The notes beneath the pieces are model-generated. The model was not told the origin of the DNA and made no database searches. It saw nothing but the letters and a program-made list of their open reading frames with translations. A stretch of DNA of 64,000 bases from Amoebidium appalachense (taxonomy: Eukaryota; Ichthyosporea): positions 186,001 through 250,000 of the forward strand of contig CAVNZM010000002.1 of NCBI GenBank assembly GCA_963693365.1. The letters are read 5' to 3'. The position numbers and the translations under genes are program-made. Shown piece after piece: positions 1 through 20,118 of the stretch (position 1 is its first letter; every line of letters starts with the position of its first letter).

Positions 1-38
1 GTCGACCCCAGCAAACTGCCCGAGGGTGTGTATGTGTG

Positions 39-78
<40 letters not shown>

Positions 79-79
79 C

Positions 80-127
<48 letters not shown>

Positions 128-396
128 GTGGGTGTGTGGATGTGTGGATGTGTGCGTGTATAAGTGGGTGGGTGGGCGGGTGTGGGTGTGCTCGTGTTTT
201 TTCTTTCTTTGCTGTGGGAGGGAAAGCACGGTGGAAGGGAGGGAGAATGAGAGAGGGGGGGCGGGGGGGGGGGGGGGGGGGGAGGGGGAGGGGGGGGGAA
301 GGGGGGGGGGGGGGGGGGGTCATATGTGTGGTGTGCGAGTCTGTGTGTGTGCGGTGTAGTGCCGGGATATGGTGTGTTCTAGTGTGTGTGTATGCT

Positions 397-427
<31 letters not shown>

Positions 428-611
428 TTGGAGCCTGGGTGGTTGTAATTCATGTGTGTGCATGAGTGTGTGGGGAGTGGTTGTGTGTGTGTGAGGATGC
501 TGTGTGCATGCATGTCTCCTGTGTGTTCATCTTTGCAAGGAGCTGTGTTTGCGGTTTGTGCAGATATGCTTGCACGTATGTTGCACGTGCGCATGCTGAC
601 CGCATGCACAG

Positions 612-8936
<8,325 letters not shown>

Positions 8937-9237
8937 AACCAGCTAGATGTGCATGTGCACAAGCGGTGTTTGTACTATTATTATATTGGGGGCGGGGGGC
9001 TCCAATATTGAGATCTTTGGAACCAGCATACAGCCAGGCCCGATCATCCTTTAGCAATCGATTTGGGTCGTGTTTTCATCTTTTAATTTGGCCAATTGGT
9101 GTAACAGCACTAGTGGGCTTTGTATGTATTACGCTACTGGGGGCTGTGCTCTGCTAATCAAAGAACATACTTATAGCACGTACATGCTGGATCAGATCTG
9201 TATTTGAAAAGGTGCTTTCATTTTTTTGTCATCATTA

Positions 9238-9281
<44 letters not shown>

Positions 9282-9667
9282 AAAAAAAAAAACCCCGCCC
9301 ACCACCACTACCACCACCACCACACCCTCCACCCTCCACCCTTTCCCTCCCTATCCCTAACCTGCAACCAACATCTCCGTCAAGAAAATAAATTGCATCA
9401 ACCTTAAAAAAAAATGACCATCGTGTTTAAACATCAAAAGAGCAAACATCAAGTCCCAACATCATATGCACCAAAAGCACAAATGGAGCACTACGCAAAC
9501 ATGGCATGCACGTCGCATGTGGCAAAGCACTACACCATTGTACACAATACGTTACAGGGCCACTGGCCAACCCGACCCCCACCACCTTCATCCCACCCAT
9601 GCCACACCAATACAGCACTGCCGCCACCACCGCCCTACCCCACCCACACCTGTTTTCTAGTATGGCG
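8937..9667. other. Convergent intergenic spacer
   Basis: This is the 3' space shared by the chromodomain gene (+) and the nucleoporin gene (-). It holds a C31 run directly followed by A21 (9241-9292) and the AATAAA signal at 9387. I see no coding exon in it. Confidence 0.6.
9387..9392 (+). terminator. Poly(A) signal AATAAA, probably of the chromodomain gene
   Basis: AATAAA lies about 450 bases downstream of the TAG at 8934-8936 on the same strand and is followed within about 15 bases by an A-rich stretch. It falls between two convergent genes, so it is the natural 3' end for the plus-strand gene. Confidence 0.4.
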
Positions 9668-12600
9668 CTACTCCCCCTCCTTGTCCTTGTCCGGCAGCCC
9701 AAACCTGATGGGCCCACTGGGGATGCCAAACGTGACCTTTGCAGGCGCCACCCCAAACTGCACCCCTGCAGCTGGCTGGGGGGTGCTGCCGGGGGACAGG
9801 CCGAAGGTGAAGGTGGGGGTGGTTGTGGATGCCGTGGTCGATGGGTGGGCGGACGTGCTGGTGGCTGGATGGGCCCCGGGCTTAGGCGTCTGGCAGGCCT
9901 TGCACTTGTCCACGTCACCAGGGTTGGAGCACATGCACGCATCACAGCTCCACTGCCCGGCTGGCTTGCTAAACGTGTTGCCCCACAGGTTTGCTGGTGG
10001 TGGGGCAGACATGCGGGGCTTGTCGGTTGCAGCTGTGGTGGCCTTGGTGCCGGGCTTAGGGGTCTGGCAGGCCTTGCATGTGTCCACGTCACCGGGGTTG
10101 GCGCTTAGGCATGCCTCACAGCCCCACTGCCCTGCCGGCTTTGTGGCAGCAAACGTGTTGGCCCATGTGCCCGTGGGCGCCGGGGCAGGCGCCGGGGGTT
10201 GTGCTGGCGCGGTGGACGGTTTTGCCCCGGGCTTAGGCGTCTGGCAGGCCTTGCACTTGTCTACGTCACCAGGGTTAGAGCACATGCACGCATCACAGCT
10301 CCACTGCCCGGCCGGCTTGCTAAACGTGTTGCCCCACAGGTTTGCTGGTGGTGGGGCCTCGGACCCCGGCTTCTCCGTGGGTGCTACAGCCGGGGCAGAA
10401 TTTGCCCCGGGCTTAGGAGCCAGGCAGGCCTTGCACTTGTCCACGTCACCGGGGTTGGGGCAGGTGCATGCATCACAGCTCCACTGCCCCGCCGGCTTAG
10501 CAAATGCATTGCCCCACATGTTGGCTGGTGGCGCTGCGCTGGGGGGCTTTTCAGGGGCTGGGGCTGGTGTGGACGGCTTGGCCCCGGGCTTAGGGGTCTG
10601 GCAGGCCTTGCACTTGTCCACGTCACCAGGGTTGGAGCACATGCACGCATCACAGCTCCACTGCCCGGCCGGCTTGCTAAACGTGTTGCCCCATGTGCCG
10701 GTGGTGGCCGGGGCAGTGGTCGGGGGTTGTGTTGGTGGTGCAGGGGCCTTGGTGCCGGGCTTAGGGGTCTGGCAGGCCTTGCACTTGTCTACGGCAGCAG
10801 GGTTGGAGCACATGCATGTGTCACAGCTCCACTGCCCGGCTGGCTTGGGGGCTGCCCAGATGTTCGTGGGGACGGGCTGGGGGGGTGCTGAGGAGGTTGG
10901 CTGACCACCGCCGAGGATTTGCTGTGTAAGGGAGGCAGCAGTTAGGTGTATGTGCATGCACGTGCACGTGCCGACGTTACATCCTCGTCCTTTATTGCGC
11001 AGTCGGACGCAAATATCTGGTCGTCCCAACCCAATTTTCACTCCTGCTAATGGGAAGATGCACGCAGTTTTCTTGTGCATGTAAGGGCACTGCACATGTG
11101 TGCATGTATGTGTGTATTGCTGACACATGTGCATGCCTGTGTGCACCAGGGACGTGTGCGCATATGTAATGTGGAGTACGTGTGTTTATGTGTGTGTGTG
11201 TGTGGGCCACATCGAACTTTCTGCTATGCACCGCGCACACGTGTGCCTGTGAGCGTGTGCTGGAAACATGTGGTCATGCATGTGTGTGCTGGAAACATGT
11301 GGTCATGCATGTGTGTGCTGGAAACATGTGCTCATGCATGTGTGTGCTGGAAACATGTGCTCATGCATGTGTGTGCTGGGAACATGTGCTCATGCATGTG
11401 TGTGCTGGGAACATGTGCTCATGCATGTGTGTGCTGGGAACATGTGCTCATGCATGTGTGTGATGGGAACATGTGCTCATGCATGTGTGTGCTGGAAACA
11501 TGTGCTCATGCATGTGTGTGCTGGAAACATGTGCTCATGCATGTGTGTGCTGGAAACATGTGTGCATGAGTTTGTGTGTGTAAAGTACAGTTTGGATGTA
11601 TGTATATGTGGAGCACATGTACCCAGATACATGTATATGTGGAGCACATGTACCCATATACATGTATATGTGGAGCACATGTACCCATATACATGTGTAT
11701 GTGGAGCACATGTACCCATATACATGTGTATGTGGAGCACATGTACCCATATACATGTATATGTGGAGCACATGTACCCATATACATGTGTATGTGGAGC
11801 ACATGTACCCATATACATGTGTATGTGGAGCACATGTACCCATATACATGTGTATGTGGAGCACATGTACCCATATACATGTATATGTGGAGCACATGTA
11901 CCCAGATACATGTATATGTGGAGCACATGTACCCATATATATGTATATGTGGAGCACGTACACGTGCGTGTACACGTGTGGGCGTGAATAGGCCACACAC
12001 AGGTGCGCATGTGTGCATGTATGTGGGGAGGCCATGGATGCCCGTGTGTGTGTGCGTGTGTGTGTTGGGGGGGGGAAAGTGTGTGCATGTGTGGGCGGGA
12101 ACCATGTGTGCTTTGATATGTCCGATGTGTGGAGCAAACGTGTGAATATGCATTTGCGTGTGTGGTTTGTGTGTTGCATGTATATGTGTGCGGAAAGGGG
12201 GCCCCAAATATGCACGTGTTTGTTTGTGGGGATATTCGTGTGCTTGGTGTGCCCGACCACCAGTGGCTATGCATGAGTGTGTGAGTGCTACAGGGGGTTA
12301 TATACCTGGGCAATCATGTCCATGGATGGGGGTGGCGGGAAGCTGAAGTCTTGCACCAAAGCACTGGGCATGATGGCTGGGGGCAGGCTGGGGGGCCGTG
12401 CAGGCTGGGACCCCCGCAGCTGCATGTACAGAGGTCAATGGCCAATTAATGCTGGCCCATGGCACAGAGCTGGCCGCCATGTTACGTACAAGGCAATCCT
12501 TAATTCTCATGATCTCTGTGCTGCTTGACTATGCACCACAGTGTACACACACACACACTCTCTCTCTCGCTACACAGCAAACCCACACACCGACCCACAC

Positions 12601-12721
12601 ATACACCCCCAACCCCCTCCCCCCCTCTCCCCTAAACCACGCACACCCCACACACACAGTCGTACACACAGTCGCACACAAACCTCAGCACACCCGCATA
12701 CAGGCACACAGGCACATGCAC

Positions 12722-12774
<53 letters not shown>

Positions 12775-13475
12775 TCACTCACTCACTCACTCACGGACCC
12801 CTCACACACACCCGCATGCACGCACACACACGCACACACACACACACAGGCGGCAACACGTACCAGGGTGAAGTAACCAGGGCGGAACTCACTGAACTGG
12901 GACCCAGATGATCTCCGTGGCTGCTCCTGTGCCAGCCCAGTCAGTGCACCAGCGTACCCCTACATGCACACTGCAACCAGCCAAGACCAAAGACCTGAAG
13001 ATGGAGCCCACCACCCATCCACCCAGCCCACACCCACGCCAACACAGAGAGACACGCAGGCACACCCACACTGCCCCGATATGCGTGCCACCCCCCCATG
13101 CCCCCCCCCCGTTACCTGCTGGGGCTTGCTTGCAGGTGGTGCTGGCTGCTGTGTCGGTGGCGGCACAAATACAGATGGCTGGATAAGGGCTGCCTGTGTG
13201 TTTGCTGCCTGTTTGCCTGTTGGCTGTACATGTGCTTGCGGTGTGCTTGCTTGCTGTGTGGCTGCCTGTGTGTTTGCTGCCTGTGTAGCCGGTTGCTGTG
13301 TTTGTTGGGGCCGGAAGGAAGGCTTGAAGACAGGGCCTGGGGGCGGGGGTGGCATGGTGCCTGGTGTGGCCTTGGCCCCGATGGGGATGGCCTTGGCCGC
13401 GCTGCAGGGACCATCGTCAGCCCATGCATGCTCTCACAGTCGACCCAAACACAACAATCCCCTCCTCCCCCTCTC

Positions 13476-13536
<61 letters not shown>

Positions 13537-13961
13537 AACACAAGCCTCCACTTCCCCGTCTCACCCTACATACCCACCACCAGCACACATGGCACACCAC
13601 GGCCAGTCGACCACCACCAGCCGCCTGCATGGTTACGTTCCATCCCCACACCACATCCCATACCCCCACCAACCTTGGCTGCACGTTGGTGTCCTGGAGG
13701 GTGGTGGGGGCCCGAGCCCAAGCAGGGCTGGCCTGCAGCCCGGGCAGGGGGGCTGGGCTGCGGGCTGCTTGGGTGGAGCCTGGGGGGGTGGGCCCACGGT
13801 GGGGGGTGGCTGACGGGGGCCATCTGGCTTGCTGCTTGGCAGCGCTAGTTGCCGCACATAGGGGCTGGTCAGCCGCTGCGTGCAGGTGTGTAAGTACAGG
13901 CAGGCAGGCAGGCGGGCGGGCAGGCAGGCAGGGAGACAAGGGGGGCAGGCAGGGAGGCAGG

Positions 13962-13997
<36 letters not shown>

Positions 13998-14633
13998 CAC
14001 GTACGTGGTAGGTGAAGCGCTTGGCCTTGAGGCCATTGCTCTTGTCGGTGGCCACAAACCGCACAAACCGCGGTGGGGGCAAGGGGTTGTCCTGGGGGGG
14101 CTGTCAGCATGCATGGAGGGAGGGGGACTCATAAACAGATAAAAAAGTATTGTCTTGGTGTGTGATCGGAGTGGTAGCTACGGTGACAGCGTGAAGGCCC
14201 ATGAGTGGGGCCTCAGATCTGAGAACACCCAACCTCTCTCCTTGCCACCACCCTTGTGCAACTACCACTATCATCATGTTGGTCTCTGCTTCACTTGTGT
14301 ACGGTGTATGTTTTGTCGGTTTGCAGCTCAATTAAGAGCGTGGGGAGTACTTGGGAGGGGAGGGAGGGGAGAGGTAACACCTACCTCCAGCTTGGCCTTC
14401 TTCGGTGCGATTTGCTGAGCACCCTACAGATAAACAGGTCAGTGGGTGTAAAAAGACATGCATGGCACCACTGCAAGGGTCTTGCAGAGCACACACATGC
14501 ACCCACAGTCACGTGTGCTGGTACATCGCCACACTACAAACACACACCCAACATATCATGAGGGCTGCATTTTAGGATGCATACGTGCACACACATGCAC
14601 ACACGCGCGCGCGCACGCGCACGCGCGCACACA

Positions 14634-14677
<44 letters not shown>

Positions 14678-14891
14678 TGCACGTACCCGGTCAGTGTCTG
14701 TGGCCTCGAAGATGCGCTTGCTGCTAGCCGGCAGAGGTGCTGCACACACCCACGTCAGAAACGAACATAGCTGTGTCCCTCCCCCCATGCCATAGGCACA
14801 CACAGTTCTTTGCACCCGTGCCTTCAGACACTACACCACCTCTGTTATCCCGATACCTTTTTCTCTCCTCGCAACAGCCCCCCCTCCCCCC

Positions 14892-14922
<31 letters not shown>

Positions 14923-15990
14923 ACACACACATGCCAACCCAGCCCTCCGGCATCCCCGGGCGCCCCTCTCCCCTCTCTCCCTGCCCACTAGCAGGCACCA
15001 CTGTTATGCTCACAGTCATGACTGCATCCAAGGCACCATGCTCCACTGCACACCCACCCTCTCCTTGCAACACCAAGCAAGTCACACACCCACCTGCTTG
15101 GGCCAGGGCTTGCACAGCTGTGATGTTTGCCTGCACCCAGCGCCAGCGCGTTAGCCTCCATCCACACGTACACGTGCACCCATGCACCCACCCACACATA
15201 CCCACCCATCTACCCATCCTCAACGTTGCCCGACACATGCATGAGCAACCACACACCCACCTCGTGTGTGCGCACAGGTGCTGCACGTGGTGCCGGGGGC
15301 ATTGGGGGGGGCATGGTTGCGGTTGGCCTAAGGGTGAGGGGTGCCTGGCTCCCAAACACGGCCGGTCCCTCCTTTGCAGGCGGCATTGGTGTGCCTGTGG
15401 GTGGGCGTGCAGGCTGCTTTCTGGTGCGTGCTGGGGGGGGCTGTGTGTCTCTGGGCTGGGAGGCTGCCTTTCCTCTGGTCTTTCTTGCCGTGGGCACCTC
15501 CTCCTGCACGGCATCCAGCACCTCCCTGCCCCCATCATCCTTTGCTGCCGTCTGCCGCCCCCGCCCACCTGGTGTGCGTGCCGGGGTGCTGCCCCTGGTG
15601 CTGCGGGCCTGTCTGGGGGGCTCCACGTGTGCAGGGGGCTCGACAGACCGCTGCCGGGAGCTGGCACGTGTCTGGCGGGGAGGGGCTGGGGCTGGGGCTG
15701 GGGCTGGGGCTGGGCCGTCTGGCAGGGGCCCGAACTCGAGCTTGGCGCCTTTGGCTGGCCCGGCAGGGGTGCGCGCACGAGGCCGCAGGCTACGACCCTC
15801 CTGCACACGTGACCGGTCAGATGCCGGCCTAGGTGCCCCCACTAGGCAGTTGCAGGGCTGAGCCAGCAGTGTGCAAGCACACACACACAAGAACTGTGCA
15901 AAGGCAACGCAGCTACCATCAAGCATGGGAACCCCAACGAAACCCCACCAACCAGAAAAATACTTGAGCAGGGTGAAAAGAAGGCTCGAG

Positions 15991-16025
<35 letters not shown>

Positions 16026-16070
16026 CGGTGCCCCCGGGCCCCCTGCCCCACCAACCCTTCCCCCCCCCCA

Positions 16071-16104
<34 letters not shown>

Positions 16105-16297
16105 CCTTCCCTTACTCTCTCTCTCTCTCTCTCCCCCCTCCCGGCCCCTCCCTCCATCCCTCTCCAACTCACTCTTCCTCCCTCCCTCCCCCAAACCCAC
16201 TCTCACCTTCTATCACTCACACTCTCTCCCCCTTAGTATTCCCCCCCTCCCTATCACTCTCTCACCCCCTCACACAAACATGCACACACACACACAC

Positions 16298-16335
<38 letters not shown>

Positions 16336-16342
16336 GTCTGTG

Positions 16343-16380
<38 letters not shown>

Positions 16381-16408
16381 TGTGTCTCTGTCTCTGTCTC
16401 TGTCTCTG

Positions 16409-16446
<38 letters not shown>

Positions 16447-16588
16447 CCCCCCCTCCCCCTCCCCCCTCTCCCTCCCTCCCGTCTCACCACTCCCCTTCCA
16501 CAACCGCCATACTCTCGCCTTCCCCCGTCCCTTCACACCTCTTCTCTCTTCTCTCTTTCCCGCCATCTAACCCCTCTTCTTCCCTCTT

Positions 16589-16654
<66 letters not shown>

Positions 16655-17450
16655 CCCCACCCTCCCCCCCCTCCTCTCCCTCCCCTCTCTCCCTCCCTCA
16701 CGTCTCACCACTCCCCTTCACAACCGCCAACCACGCTCTCGCATTCCCCCATCCCTTCACACCTCTTCTCTCTTCTCTCTTTCCCGCCATCTAACCCCTC
16801 TTCTTCCCTCTTGCTCTCCAAATCAGCACAGCACCAGCACAAGAGGCTGCCTGACTTGAAGCTAAAACCAGGAGGGACCACACACCGAGGGAGGCTCTGG
16901 CTTCTTGAAGTTCAGAGTAGGTCGTGTGCTACGGGCAGTCCTCCCACCCCTCTTCTCAACGTCTGTTTCTTGGGGCTCGGCCTGTTGTGCTGGCTGCCGA
17001 GGTTCCTGTTTCCGTCACAGGTTAGCAAATGTTGCTTGATCTCGTGAAGTTATGCAGGAGAATGAAAGCAAATTGAAAACATGAAGGCTTGCCAGTTCGT
17101 TTGCTCCAAGCGGGCTCCAAATGATTTAGACCCAAAACCACGGGCTTTATTGAGCTCAAGCAGGTGTGCTTGCACAGACGGCCTTGCCCGATCAGGTGAA
17201 CATTAGCGTCCAAAGCCAGGCTATGGTGCATATAACCAGGCTTATCGTATGCAGATGCACATAACTGTCACGGATACACGCATGCGCTTTCTTCTCTCTT
17301 ACACACGCATACACACACCTCCTCCTGGTGTTCTTGTGCGTAGCCATTCTCCCCATCGTAAAATTCCTCGTTTTCCTCTTCGATAACCTCCTCCTCCCTC
17401 TCTGGCGCACGGCCCTTCCTGCCGCTCAACCAGCCTAGTATAAAGCTCAT
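9668..17450 (-). CDS. Nup153-like nucleoporin with six RanBP2-type zinc fingers
   Basis: Predicted nuclear-basket nucleoporin of about 969 residues. Exons 5' to 3' on the minus strand: 17450-17317, 16928-16886, 15857-15261, 15130-15094, 14739-14687, 14414-14385, 14091-14005, 13875-about 13664, 13401-13116, 12926-12864, 12419-12306, 10921-9668 (TAG). The lengths sum to a multiple of three. The N-terminus (MSFILGWLSGRKG) could form a membrane-binding amphipathic segment and is followed by an acidic run. Then comes a long disordered Pro/Lys-rich region containing SSKRIFEATD, which resembles the SSxKRIL-type motif of Nup153. The last exon encodes six fingers of the form GQWSCDACMCSNPGDVDKCK (C-x2-C-x10-C-x2-C), each about 60 residues apart, and an FG-containing tail (FTFGLSP, VQFGV, VTFGIP, IRFGLP). 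RanBP2-type fingers in Nup153 bind Ran. Vertebrate Nup153 has four, so six is an expansion. The donor of the 13875 exon is ambiguous (13664 or 13685), and the first two exon borders are less certain. Confidence 0.8.
11255..11569 (+). repeat. 27-bp minisatellite, about 12 copies
   Basis: The unit is GTGTGCTGGAAACATGTG followed by CTCATGCAT, in a nucleoporin intron. It is directly followed by an unrelated 31-bp array. Confidence 0.9.
11596..11957 (+). repeat. 31-bp minisatellite, about 11-12 copies
   Basis: The unit contains GGAGCACATGTACCCATATA and ATGTATATGT. It has partly palindromic ACATGT and ATATACATGTATAT cores. The period is not a multiple of three, yet the array stays open in all frames, explaining the long false frames here. 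Confidence 0.9.
13899..13998 (+). repeat. (CAGG)n microsatellite
   Basis: A CAGG tetranucleotide array with a few interruptions, located between the nucleoporin exons ending at 13875 and starting at 14005. Confidence 0.9.
16075..16820 (+). repeat. Polypyrimidine (TC)n tract with a 120-bp internal duplication
   Basis: About 750 bases are almost entirely C and T on the plus strand. A unique block with CGTCTCACCACTCCCCTTC and CCCGCCATCTAACCCCTCTT occurs twice, at about 16479-16590 and 16700-16816. It lies in a nucleoporin intron and could form H-DNA. Confidence 0.9.
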
Positions 17451-18949
17451 GTTTCTCCTTTCGCTCTAACACGTCTCTGTGCGCTCAGAGACTCTTATTA
17501 CGTGCATATGTTGGTCAGGACATACAACCCACTGCTAACGCTATGCCCACTGAGTCATGAACTGCTGCAGCTGAAACGTGACACATCGATCAGAACATCG
17601 ATCATGCCATTGCTGTGTGCACAAGTTTGGCCGATCGCACCCGATTGGCTGCCGCCAATCTTTGAAATTTGGCGCACCCTGGAAGTTCCTGCCCGAAGTG
17701 CCAGTACTATATCGCCCCCGCAAAGCCTTCTTCACTTTGCCGGACCGTTCCGTCTCAACACTGACTGGGTGACTTTGTAATCAAAAAGCTTTGTCTCTTG
17801 CCCTTTCGTCGTACGTGTGTCGTGGTCAACCCATTCCCCGTCCCATTCCCATTTCCCCCCCCCCCCCCCCCCCCCCCCCCAAGGTATCAAGTTGGGAGAT
17901 TAGGAGGCCTTGTCCCCCCCCCCCCCCCCCCCCCCCCCCCTCCCCCCCCTCCTCCCAGTGGCCACACGTGCTCCTGAGCTGCCTAGACACCCCTCGAGCT
18001 CCATATGGTAAACTGTTGCAGTGCAGTACTAATACTATATATTGGCGATGACGACGCAGCCACTGTGGGTTGTGAACACCCCTATGGGTGCATCATATTA
18101 TGTGGACATGCCCGTCATAAAACATAGTTTGAGGCATGAAACAGCTTCGCATTAATTGTGCGCTGCCGTTTCTCCTTGACTCTCACAGCAGCAGTCTTAA
18201 GCGTATCCCCTGCAGCTCTAGCCTGTTTTATCACCGGCACCCCGCGGGTGCGGCATCATGGGGAATTAACGATAAGTATCCTAAATAGGTTGCTTGCAAG
18301 GTGAGGCTCATGAGACCCCATGCTTGGTACGTTAGAACGAGTTATGCTATAGCTTGCCAGGCCACAAAAGTTCTGAGGCTAACTTTAAGACGGCTGGGTG
18401 ACAGGATCCTTGGCACTATGATATGAGGTTGCAGTATACCATTGATGACTGAGCCCCGAGTTCGGAGGATCATACACTGATCTGGGAGCGCTAAACCAGA
18501 CATGCTCAACTACATGTACAAGCAGCACTGGAGGCTTCACAGCTGTGACACAGCCACGTTAGTATTGTTATCACTTTTCTACAGCAGCACAGCACGCACG
18601 TATTAGTGCGTCAGAACAGCCTCATGACTGCGCGTGCTAAAGGCCTCCATCACGTGTGCATGCGCCCAGCAGTCTGTCGTGCACGTGTTTGCATCATCTG
18701 CATTTCCAAGACCTTCATAGAAGCTCAGCAACAAGCCGCCCTGTACTACATTATGGCCACAACGTGATTTTTTTTGGTGTGTGTGTGTCACAAGCAGCTT
18801 CATATATACAACACCCTATGTACAACACAACTAATGTGCACCTATACATACAAGCAACAGCATCTGGCCTTCCCAAAAAACCTCTTCGCAAATTCGCGTC
18901 ACAAATAACTTCCAAACATATGTAGAACATCGTCCCTCGTACCCCTTCG

Positions 18950-18983
<34 letters not shown>

Positions 18984-19213
18984 CCCCCCCCCAAAAAAAA
19001 AAAAAAAAAAAGAAGAAAAAAAAAAAAAAAAAAACGGGCCACCACCAAACCACACACACGTGCACGTACAAGACACGTGCGTGCACACACAAAAAAAGGT
19101 ATAGTAAAAGCTTAGTTAGCAGCTAAAAGCCAAAAAAGGCCCTGATTATGGACAACTTCGACTAGCGTCTGGCCATTCAGGTTACATCGCAGCTGGTCTA
19201 ATATCCAGCCGTG
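17451..19213. other. Spacer between nucleoporin 5' end and esterase 3' end
   Basis: This stretch must contain the nucleoporin promoter, read leftwards from about 17450. It includes two C runs (17856-17880 and 17914-17950), complex sequence at 18050-18640 with no recognisable gene or RNA, and a long C run followed by an A-rich run at about 18950-19034. I see no supported coding exon, tRNA, snRNA or rRNA here. Confidence 0.5.
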
Positions 19214-19973
19214 TTATTGCGTCCTACAAGGCTCTCTTTCACAGCTTCCTACAAAAAAATCACCATGATGCTCTGGTTCTACCACATCTATGAAAGAATC
19301 CACCGAAGTAGTTATATGCTTTGCCCATGTTTTCCCGACTGCAGGTGCCCACATCATCAACTCCCTTACGTGTTTCTTGAGTGCAGCCGCCACTTTCGCG
19401 TGCCCTGATGGCCCCCAGTGCATCATAGTAGCCCAGTCCCTCGATTCCATAACCAAACCGTCCAGGTGGACGTGGTGTGTTTTATCGTCCGATATGCTGG
19501 TTACAGCCTCTCTCACACACTCCTGCAGCAGGGTGGCATATGTGTCCCGTGCGCTATCACCCACCTCCAGACTGGACACGGCTGCAGGCGGCAGGGTCAC
19601 ACACACAATCACAGAGTCGGGCCGGTGGCTGCGAACAAGTCTCAACAGGTTCTGATAGGCCAGGATAAACGCCTCGGGGGTTGGCCGTGGGGCCACAAAG
19701 AAGTCGTTGCCCCCGCAGTGTAGCACCACCAGGTCCGCTGCAGGAAAGTGGTCACAGTCGGGCGGCTGGGCGCTGTCTGGTTGGATGGCCACCAGGCGAG
19801 GATAGAGGTCCGGTATGGTGTCCCGGCCACACATGTAAGGATTCAGGCACACGGCCTTGGAGGTCCACGCTGCAGCCAATAAAGACAGGTGAATAACATT
19901 ACCAACAGCAACCGGAAGGCCAAATGGACCCGAAGGTGTGTGTGTGTGTGTGTGGGTGTGTGTGCGTGCGTGC

Positions 19974-20008
<35 letters not shown>

Positions 20009-20036
20009 CCAATTTTTTTTCTTTTTTTTCTATTTT

Positions 20037-20118
<82 letters not shown>

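Noticed and set aside
28-465. Long frames over TG and G tracts ([11 protein letters not shown])
   Set aside because: They are translations of dinucleotide and homopolymer repeats, open in several frames at once, with no domain.
11477-12313. Three overlapping frames of 230-280 codons on the minus strand
   Set aside because: They come from the 31-bp array, whose unit lacks stops in every frame. The real nucleoporin exons here are short and have clean splice sites.
17502-17780. 92-codon frame upstream of the nucleoporin
   Set aside because: No recognisable motif, and overlapping frames on both strands are also open. It lies where the promoter is expected.
18050-18640. Complex sequence searched for snRNA, 5S or tRNA genes
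   Set aside because: None of the conserved sequence boxes of these RNAs could be found on either strand.
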